Shown in pieces: positions 1 through 5,144 of a stretch of 6,453 nt of DNA. How positions within the stretch are numbered: position 1 is the stretch's first letter; the number at the start of each line of letters is the position of its first letter. The DNA comes from Planctomycetota bacterium (GTDB taxonomy: Bacteria > Planctomycetota > UBA11346), in the NCBI GenBank assembly GCA_024641365.1, contig JAHEDF010000047.1, positions 7,241-13,693 of the forward strand. The letters are read 5' to 3'. The notes beneath the pieces are model-generated. The model searched no databases. It had not been told where the DNA came from and saw nothing but the letters and a program-made list of their open reading frames with translations. The position numbers were made by a program, and so were the translations under genes.

Positions 1-1
1 T

Positions 2-1669
2 GGTCATCAACGGCTTATTCGTCGTAAAGACGTACGAACACAGGCTCGGCAAGTCAGCTTGGTGCGCTTATTATTAATTACTATTGGCTTTGCAATTTTA
101 ATGATTGTAACGCAGGGGCGTCAAGCAGAGTTAGTAGAGCCCGCAGCGTCACATTTAAAAACTTTATTAATAGTTACCACGATCATAGCGGTGGTGTTAT
201 TTTCCACCTTATGGCTAGCGCGGTGGCGGTGGCAGTTAGCGCTGCACTTAGTTTTCGATTTAGTATGGATTGGTTTTTTATTATTTTATAGTGGTGGGGT
301 TGCTTCACCTGGGGTTGTGTCGTTATTTGCAGTGGTGTTAGTCGGCACCTTAGTGTTACCTGGTGTTATTCCATTTGTGTTACCGGCCGTTTCGAGTTTA
401 GTACTTGCTGTCGTTGCCAGTATGTATCTAGCTGGCCATGCGCCATTTGCTGATGCATTTATTGAAGCAAATCCACATTTAATACAAACGGATCGCATAC
501 TCGGTGTCTTAGCAACCCAAGTCGGAGCACTCTTTTTAGTCGATTTATTGGGGCAATTATTGGCTCGGCGAATTCGCGAGCAGCGTATATTTACCGGTGA
601 AGTATTAGACCGGCTAGGTGAGGGTGTGCTGGCAGTCGATCGTGCTGGCACAATCGCCTATGCCAATGCTGAAGCCATGCGTTTATTGAAATTATCGGGT
701 TCTATTGAAGGGGCTCCTGTCCAACAATTATTAACGAATCCAGTACAAGCACCTGTATTGGAGATGCTTATTGGTGATCGATGTCCAAGTTTAGAACGCT
801 TTGAAACGCAAAATGGTCAACAACTTGTTTTACGTGTCACTGAATTATTGGATCGCAATGAACAACCACTTGGTCGTACATTAATTATCGCAGACGAAAC
901 ACGATTGCGTATGTTGGAAGATAGCGCTCATCGTTCTCAACATTTAGCAGCGCTTGGTGAAATGGCCGCAGGGATTGCTCATGAAGTAAGAAATCCATTA
1001 ACGAGTTTGCGCGGTTGTGCGCAAGAACTCGCAGAAATGGCGAAGGAAGCACAACAGCCAGATGCTGCCAGCTTAGCGGCTATCATGGTTGACGAAGCTG
1101 ATCGGCTTGCGCGTATTGTCGAAGATTTTTTAGCATTGTCACGATTGCGAGCGCCTGAGCGTGAGGCTATAGATCTGCACAATATTATTACTGAAGTTGA
1201 ACATCTGACGAAACAGCGTCGCGATTTATCAAAAGAATTACGACTAGAATTTTCATTTGCAGAAGGCATTGGCTCAGTAATGGCCGATGAAGGTCAGTTA
1301 CGCCAAGTGCTTATTAATATTATCAACAATGCGATAGATGCCGTAGCGGACACAACATCGCCATCTATTTTCGTAAAGGTGTTACCGACAGCTGCAGGAG
1401 ATCCGCTCGAAGGGCCGGGTGTCAATATCTGTGTAACGGACAATGGCTGTGGTATATCAGAAGATCAACGCGAACGTATTTTCACTCCTTTTTATAGTAC
1501 GAAGGCGCAGGGAACCGGCCTCGGTTTAAGTTTAGTGCAGCGCATTATTCGTGAGCATGATGGATTTGTTAAACTGACCAGTGACGTAGGAAAAGGAACA
1601 ACAGTGAGCATAATATTGCCAACACATTCACATACGCGCGTGTTTAAACGTGCTCTCGGCGGTGGCTGA
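2..1669 (+). CDS. PilS-like membrane sensor histidine kinase, 5' end beyond window
   Basis: This is a membrane sensor that autophosphorylates on histidine and passes phosphate to a response regulator. Residues are numbered from the TTG at 59. The N-terminus has about six hydrophobic segments (roughly 3-18, 33-54, 62-78, 86-104, 105-125, 148-169), with an FYSGGV segment after the third as in PilS-type sensors. A PAS-like domain follows (about 180-280, with GEGVLAVDRAGTIAYAN). The HisKA H-box is AHEVRNPL with phospho-acceptor H308. The HATPase has an N-box at N420-N424, a G1 box DNGCGI at 461-466, an F-box FTPFYSTK and a G2 box GTGLGL at 485-490. The frame stays open to the left edge with no ATG or GTG before 59, and no Shine-Dalgarno precedes the TTG. 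The real start is therefore probably outside the window, although TTG 59 or GTG 62 cannot be excluded. The next gene is a LacI-type regulator, not a PilR/NtrC-type partner, so the stimulus and output are unknown. The kinase assignment is firm; the PilS subfamily is likely. Confidence 0.93.
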   Translation, partial: GHQRLIRRKDVRTQARQVSLVRLLLITIGFAILMIVTQGRQAELVEPAASHLKTLLIVTTIIAVVLFSTLWLARWRWQLALHLVFDLVWIGFLLFYSGGVASPGVVSLFAVVLVGTLVLPGVIPFVLPAVSSLVLAVVASMYLAGHAPFADAFIEANPHLIQTDRILGVLATQVGALFLVDLLGQLLARRIREQRIFTGEVLDRLGEGVLAVDRAGTIAYANAEAMRLLKLSGSIEGAPVQQLLTNPVQAPVLEMLIGDRCPSLERFETQNGQQLVLRVTELLDRNEQPLGRTLIIADETRLRMLEDSAHRSQHLAALGEMAAGIAHEVRNPLTSLRGCAQELAEMAKEAQQPDAASLAAIMVDEADRLARIVEDFLALSRLRAPEREAIDLHNIITEVEHLTKQRRDLSKELRLEFSFAEGIGSVMADEGQLRQVLINIINNAIDAVADTTSPSIFVKVLPTAAGDPLEGPGVNICVTDNGCGISEDQRERIFTPFYSTKAQGTGLGLSLVQRIIREHDGFVKLTSDVGKGTTVSIILPTHSHTRVFKRALGGG

Positions 1670-1688
1670 GGGTGCTATTTCAAGTATG

Positions 1689-1703
1689 TTACGACTGTTG
1701 TAA
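1689..1703. promoter_or_regulatory. Imperfect palindrome upstream of the LacI-type gene, possible operator
   Basis: TTACGACTGTTGTAA reads as two 7-base arms around a central T, with one mismatched pair. It lies 62 bases before the chosen ATG of the LacI-family gene. Regulators of this family bind such short palindromes and often control themselves. The centre is not the CG typical of many LacI/GalR operators, and a match this short can arise by chance. Confidence 0.2.
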
Positions 1704-1765
1704 GGATAAGAAGCAGCCTGAGACATGAGTTGCAGGATCTGAACAGTCAGCGACAACCACACGAC

Positions 1766-2818
1766 ATGACCGCTAAAAGACCCATTACGCATAAAGACAT
1801 CGCGCGCCAATTAGGCATCTCCCAGTCAACGGTGTCGCGTGCTCTGGATCCTGCCCATCGTCATTTAATTAGCGCAGCGGTCGTTGAAAAAGTGCAAAAA
1901 TTGTCTGAGGAATCGGGATTTCAGGGAAATGTGTTGGCAAGGCGCTTGCGTAATCGACGTACAGAAACAATTACTTTGGTCATGCCCGAGGCGATTTTTG
2001 AAGCGCCAAAAAATGTAGATTTTGAAATAGGTAATCACTTATTGCCGTGGCGACAAGTAATTGGGCATATGCGTTCTGCACAAGCAGCAGGCTATGATGT
2101 CAAATTAGTGCCAAAAATGGACAACAGCGATATGGATTATGATAAAATTTTAGCACATGTTGGGTTTCCGCATTCGGATGGAGTTGTTTTTTGTGGACAC
2201 ACAACGGTGCCAAATAATTTATCGGTACTAAAAAATCGTGGTGTTCCCTATGTCATAACATCGGCCTTCCCAATTGCAGGTATGCATCCACTCGTTTCAG
2301 TCGATCAACAGCCAGGTATAATTGCAGCATTAAATTATTTATTTGAACATGGTCATCAGAAAATAGCTTGTTTGGCATTTGCAGAGGATTTTACCACCAG
2401 GCCAGTTTGGGGATCACGTTATCAAACCTGGAAAGAAACCATGGAACGACGTGGTTACTATAAACCAGATTTATTAATACAGTGTCCGACAGAACGCGGT
2501 TTGCGCGATCTATTAGCAAAATCTGCACATAATTTACCATTTACGGCGGTGTTCTGTTCCAATGATATTGCCGCTCATCGATTGGTAAAAGAATTACAAA
2601 ATCTCAACGTTAAAGTACCGCAAGATGTCGCTGTCGTTGGTTTTGATAATAATATTTTATTTCACAACGTCAGTCCACGTTTAAGCACCATAGATTTACC
2701 ATTTGAGGCAATGGGGCGTCGAGCAAGTGAAGGTTTGATTAACGTCATTGAAGGACGTGAGGGCATTGTTGGACAGGTTTTATTGCCAACCACGTTTGAG
2801 CACAACCAAACAACCTGA
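1766..2818 (+). CDS. LacI/GalR-family transcriptional regulator
   Basis: A DNA-binding repressor or activator of about 350 residues, the usual length for LacI/GalR proteins. The N-terminal helix-turn-helix is clear (ITHKDIARQLGISQSTVSRAL, residues 7-27). The hinge helix follows (LARRLRNRRT, about 57-66). The periplasmic-binding-protein-like effector domain shows the family signatures SVDQQPG, HGHQKIACLAF, FCSNDIAAHRLVKEL and VPQDVAVVGFDNN near the C-terminus. The ATG at 1766 gives the standard LacI N-terminus. An in-frame TTG at 1730 would add 12 residues (MQDLNSQRQPHD) that resemble nothing in the family. Neither start has a good Shine-Dalgarno. The reading frame is the same as the kinase upstream and no terminator separates them, so they may be co-transcribed. 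No sugar-metabolism gene is nearby, so neither the ligand nor the regulon can be named. Confidence 0.93.
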   Translation: MTAKRPITHKDIARQLGISQSTVSRALDPAHRHLISAAVVEKVQKLSEESGFQGNVLARRLRNRRTETITLVMPEAIFEAPKNVDFEIGNHLLPWRQVIGHMRSAQAAGYDVKLVPKMDNSDMDYDKILAHVGFPHSDGVVFCGHTTVPNNLSVLKNRGVPYVITSAFPIAGMHPLVSVDQQPGIIAALNYLFEHGHQKIACLAFAEDFTTRPVWGSRYQTWKETMERRGYYKPDLLIQCPTERGLRDLLAKSAHNLPFTAVFCSNDIAAHRLVKELQNLNVKVPQDVAVVGFDNNILFHNVSPRLSTIDLPFEAMGRRASEGLINVIEGREGIVGQVLLPTTFEHNQTT

Positions 2819-2911
2819 TTCTAATTTCCGATCAAAGTTGTCCAAATAGAGTTTATTAGTTTTATCCGCAGTAGACAAAATATTCCATAAAACCTCAGAC
2901 GGAGTTCATAT

Positions 2912-2928
2912 CCTAGCAGGCTGCTGAA
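2912..2928 (+). repeat. Left terminal inverted repeat of the palindromic element
   Basis: CCTAGCAGGCTGCTGAA matches the reverse complement of 3057-3073 at all 17 positions; the identity stops one base outside and one base inside. It also forms a local hairpin: GCAGGCT at 2916-2922 pairs with AGCCTGC at 2933-2939 across a 10-base loop. Confidence 0.9.
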
Positions 2929-2944
2929 AAGTAGCCTGCGGGGG

Positions 2945-2987
2945 TTGAAGGGGGCCGTCTGGCCCCCTTCGGTTAAGAGTCTGTTTT
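2945..2987 (+). terminator. GC-rich stem-loop, possible terminator for the LacI-type gene
   Basis: The 10-base arms GAAGGGGGCC (2947-2956) and GGCCCCCTTC (2961-2970) pair perfectly around the loop GTCT. G-U pairs could add two or three steps at the base. A TGTTTT run begins 11 bases after the stem, farther than in a classic intrinsic terminator. The position between convergent genes favours a stop function for transcripts from the left. It may equally be just a structural part of the repeat element. Confidence 0.4.
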
Positions 2988-3039
2988 AATAAATTGCGAG
3001 AAAATCGCGACTGCACGTCGCCCCGCAATTTATTAAAAC
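2983..3039. repeat. 16-bp perfect AT-rich inverted repeat with nested hairpin
   Basis: GTTTTAATAAATTGCG at 2983-2998 is the exact reverse complement of 3024-3039. The 25-base interior holds a second stem, GCGAC (3007-3011) with GTCGC (3017-3021), around TGCAC. Because the stem carries T-runs on both strands next to GC pairs, it could slow polymerase from either side. It is the most stable-looking central part of the palindromic element. Confidence 0.85.
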
Positions 3040-3073
3040 CTAGCAGGTTGGTGTTGTTCAGCAGCCTGCTAGG
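3039..3073. repeat. Right terminal inverted repeat and its end hairpin
   Basis: The right arm TTCAGCAGCCTGCTAGG (3057-3073) mirrors the left end. Just inside it, CCTAGCAGG at 3039-3047 pairs with CCTGCTAGG at 3065-3073, and one G-U pair extends the stem by about three pairs. A third CTAG lies at 3040-3043. The stop codon and last four codons of the minus-strand Spx/ArsC-like gene fall within this arm. Confidence 0.85.
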
Positions 3074-3417
3074 GCGTCATCCCATGTTTCTTTATCATAA
3101 CCAACCACGCCGTTACGACCAATAAATGCAAATGGTCGACGAACCAAATTACCATTAGACGCCAGTAATTTAAGCGCCTGTGCTGCTGTCATGGTTGGTA
3201 ATTTATCTTTTAGATTCAGTGCACGATAATCTTGTCCACTACGATTAAATAATTGCTTAATATCGCCATCAACGGCAGTGAGCATTTTTTTGAGTTCAGC
3301 TAATGTTGGCGGTGTTTCGCGAATTGGAATTTCTTTTGCTTCAAAACCTAATGCATCAAGGTGTTTCATGGCTTTACGGCAGGTGGAGCACTGTTTATAT
3401 GTATATACTTTTAACAT
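3058..3417 (-). CDS. Spx/MgsR/ArsC-family thioredoxin-fold protein
   Basis: A 119-residue cytosolic protein of the arsenate reductase-like superfamily that includes Spx, MgsR and YffB. It starts MLKVYTYKQC and carries a CxxC motif at C10-S-T-C13 followed by R14-K15, the layout of Spx-type redox switches. The segment PIRETPP (31-37) and the family R-P (R94-P95, the expected cis-proline site) support the fold, and the length is normal. Databases often label such genes arsenate reductase, but the CSTC motif fits Spx/MgsR-type proteins better. Whether it binds RNA polymerase or reduces a substrate cannot be read from sequence. The ATG at 3417 begins one base after the stop of the potassium channel gene, so translation is probably coupled. 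A longer in-frame reading from 3489 would add an unrelated basic leader and overlap the channel gene. The last residues LAGC and the stop are encoded by the repeat element. Confidence 0.88.
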   Translation of the reverse strand: MLKVYTYKQCSTCRKAMKHLDALGFEAKEIPIRETPPTLAELKKMLTAVDGDIKQLFNRSGQDYRALNLKDKLPTMTAAQALKLLASNGNLVRRPFAFIGRNGVVGYDKETWDDALAGC

Positions 3418-3418
3418 G

Positions 3419-5131
3419 TTAGTGTTTGTCCTTTTCTTTCTCTTTTTTATAGTGCGATAAAAAGCGTGATTCGGCGTCTTCATCGCCAACTAATAATAAT
3501 TCACCATGTTCTGGTAATGGTTTATCGGGAGGTGGCAGTGCTTCCGTTCCTGCTTCGGTATTAATGGCGACAACTGAGCATCCTGTTTGTGCACGCACAT
3601 TCGATTCTATTAATGTTTTACCTGCAATTTGTGCAGGAATACGAACACGCACTAAATTAAGTCCTTCGGTGAGCATTAACACATTGGTGTGTCGCAGATG
3701 ATTGTATATCGCGTTCGCACCCATTGTGGCATACGAAAGCACGCAATCTGCGCCAGCACGGTCCATGGTATTGACATTGCGATCACGCGTTACGCGACTG
3801 ATAATCTGCATGTCCTTACGCATGCGTCGACATAAAATAGTTAAGAAAATATTGGTGTCATCATCATGGGTGGTTATGAGCACGGTTGGCGCGCGATTAA
3901 TACCAGCGCGTTCTAAAACCGCGCTATCAGTGGCATCGCCAGCAATCATAAATTCAGGATTTATAGCACGTTCAGGTTTTAAATCGACAACGCGGTAGGG
4001 GATGCGTCGTGCAGCGAGATTTTCAATGGCGGCGCGACCAACGCGGCCACTGCCAATAACAACAACTGGATCGGGATTCGCACTGTAAATACAGAAAGTT
4101 TCATCCCAAGCATCTAATTGTGCACGCGTTGCAATTAACACCAACATAGATTGTTCTTCTATGCGCGTGTCTGGTCCAGCCGGCGCCATTTTTCCACGCG
4201 TCCACACACAGGCCACAGCCACGCCTAAGTGTTCGCGTAGTCGGGCACCACGTAAAGTTTTTCCAACCATAGGTGTATCGTGCATGGCTGCTTCGGCGAC
4301 CAATAAATCACCGAATGAACCGATGACGTGTGCCAAATTATCACCACCATGGGTGCGCCGTGCCATGGCTAAGCCAAGCATGCGACCTAAGCGTAAAACT
4401 TGGGTATTACCTGCCTGTCGTAAAACATCTTCAGCAGTATCATGACGAGCAGTTGCAAAAATGGGAATATTTTCGGTGACTTCACGAACGGTGAAGGCAA
4501 CGTTGGTATTTACTAATTCAGAGGCCAGAGTGGCAATTAACGACGCACGTTCAGCACCGGCACGACGATACGTATCAGGCGTATCTATTTCACCAACCAT
4601 AACCGAAATTCCTAAATCATGGAGGGCGAGCGCTTCGGGCAATTCGCTAATTACCATGACATAGGGAATCTCTAGTTGTCTCAAATGTTCAATTAATGAT
4701 TCAGCAACCGGACCATGATTAATAATTATGACGTGATTTTTAGTTTCGTGGCTTACTTCACGTGGCGCACGAGCCTTTGACTGCGCTTTCATCCATGGCG
4801 CATACAACAATTCAATAAAGGTGAATGGTAACATCACCAGCAACATAAATACACCGGTCAACATCACGAACATTGAAAACATGCGACCGAGATCTTCTTT
4901 AAACGTAATATCGCCAAAACCTAACGTGGTCATGACGGTCATGACCCAATAAAAACCAGTTAAAAAACTATGCTCGTGTTGTCCTTCCCAACGCATTAAT
5001 ACTTGAAAGATTATTGCATAGAGAATGATGACCGCAATTAAGGATAAACAAAATTGCAGTAATAATTTTAAATTTTGCCGACTGCCGCGATTAGCGAGCA
5101 ACGATAGCAACACAGCTGGCAGGAATTTCAT
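3419..5131 (-). CDS. Two-TM potassium channel with two RCK/TrkA regions
   Basis: An inner-membrane potassium channel subunit of 570 residues. Two transmembrane helices (about 21-45 and 84-110) flank a pore loop with the selectivity filter TLGFGD (69-74), a variant of TVGYGD. The cytosolic part contains two RCK units. The first Rossmann-like region (about 131-250) begins VIIINHGPVAES and lacks the usual glycines, followed by an RCK-C-like segment (about 262-337). The second (about 355-475) has a canonical nucleotide site GSGRVG (360-365), an acidic D383 after strand two, and GDATD at 398-402. A second RCK-C follows (about 483-551), ending in a charged tail (YKKEKEKDKH). The ATG at 5131 is chosen because it follows a Shine-Dalgarno and directly precedes the membrane domain. 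Reading from 5275 would overlap the peptidase gene. It lies 13 bases after the peptidase stop and one base before the Spx-like gene. Gating by nucleotide or ion binding to the RCK parts is expected from the family. Confidence 0.92.
   Translation of the reverse strand: MKFLPAVLLSLLANRGSRQNLKLLLQFCLSLIAVIILYAIIFQVLMRWEGQHEHSFLTGFYWVMTVMTTLGFGDITFKEDLGRMFSMFVMLTGVFMLLVMLPFTFIELLYAPWMKAQSKARAPREVSHETKNHVIIINHGPVAESLIEHLRQLEIPYVMVISELPEALALHDLGISVMVGEIDTPDTYRRAGAERASLIATLASELVNTNVAFTVREVTENIPIFATARHDTAEDVLRQAGNTQVLRLGRMLGLAMARRTHGGDNLAHVIGSFGDLLVAEAAMHDTPMVGKTLRGARLREHLGVAVACVWTRGKMAPAGPDTRIEEQSMLVLIATRAQLDAWDETFCIYSANPDPVVVIGSGRVGRAAIENLAARRIPYRVVDLKPERAINPEFMIAGDATDSAVLERAGINRAPTVLITTHDDDTNIFLTILCRRMRKDMQIISRVTRDRNVNTMDRAGADCVLSYATMGANAIYNHLRHTNVLMLTEGLNLVRVRIPAQIAGKTLIESNVRAQTGCSVVAINTEAGTEALPPPDKPLPEHGELLLVGDEDAESRFLSHYKKEKEKDKH
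3429..3433 (-). promoter_or_regulatory. Ribosome binding site for the Spx/ArsC-like gene
   Basis: AAGGA on the minus strand lies 11 bases before the ATG at 3417, inside the end of the channel gene. It supports the 3417 start over the longer reading and fits coupled translation. Confidence 0.55.
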
Positions 5132-5137
5132 GGAGTA

Positions 5138-5141
5138 CCCT
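5138..5141 (-). promoter_or_regulatory. Ribosome binding site for the potassium channel gene
   Basis: AGGG on the minus strand sits six bases before the ATG at 5131, within the 13-base gap after the peptidase stop. It supports the 5131 start and internal initiation within an operon. Confidence 0.55.
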
Positions 5142-5144
5142 GTA

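Larger units (their letters stand above)
2912..3073. mobile_element. MITE-like palindromic element with 17-bp perfect inverted ends
   Basis: A 162-base segment between two convergent genes. Its ends are perfect inverted repeats: CCTAGCAGGCTGCTGAA at 2912-2928 and its exact reverse complement at 3057-3073. CTAG, a palindrome, sits at 2913-2916 and 3069-3072 and could be a 4-base target duplication, or the TA within it a 2-base one; such targets are known for some IS5- and IS630-family elements. On this reading the mobile ends would be CAGGCTGCTGAA or GCAGGCTGCTGAA. There is no room for a transposase, so any movement would need one supplied in trans. The interior holds several further stem-loops, listed separately. 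Alternatives are a REP/BIME-like palindromic unit or a fixed bidirectional terminator. The inverted structure is certain; the mobile nature is inferred. Confidence 0.6.

Noticed and set aside
286..651. Open frame on the minus strand opposite the kinase
   Set aside because: It lies entirely within the well-supported kinase gene and is rich in Ser, Thr, Asn and Arg without any domain; typical of an antisense shadow. The same applies to 979-1269 and 1628-1810.
2819..2911. Small gene or RNA between the LacI-type stop and the palindromic element
   Set aside because: No open frame with a start signal, no clear hairpin and no promoter pair could be supported here.
2931..2970. REP element with GTAG head
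   Set aside because: GTAG at 2931-2934 is followed by a GC-rich hairpin, but the hairpin starts 12 bases later rather than directly after the tetranucleotide, and the 17-bp terminal repeats fit a MITE-like unit better. It remains a weak alternative.
2983..3039. Possible integron attC site
   Set aside because: The large imperfect palindrome prompted the idea, but neither a GTTRRRY nor an RYYYAAC core is present at the arms and no integrase or cassette array is seen.
3418..3489. Upstream extension of the Spx/ArsC-like protein by 24 residues
   Set aside because: The extra residues are basic and unrelated to the family, would overlap the channel gene, and MLKVYTY at 3417 is the normal start of the fold with a ribosome site in place.
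3702..4664. Plus-strand open frames opposite the potassium channel gene
   Set aside because: They are antisense to a convincing channel gene, low-complexity in composition and without recognisable motifs or start signals.
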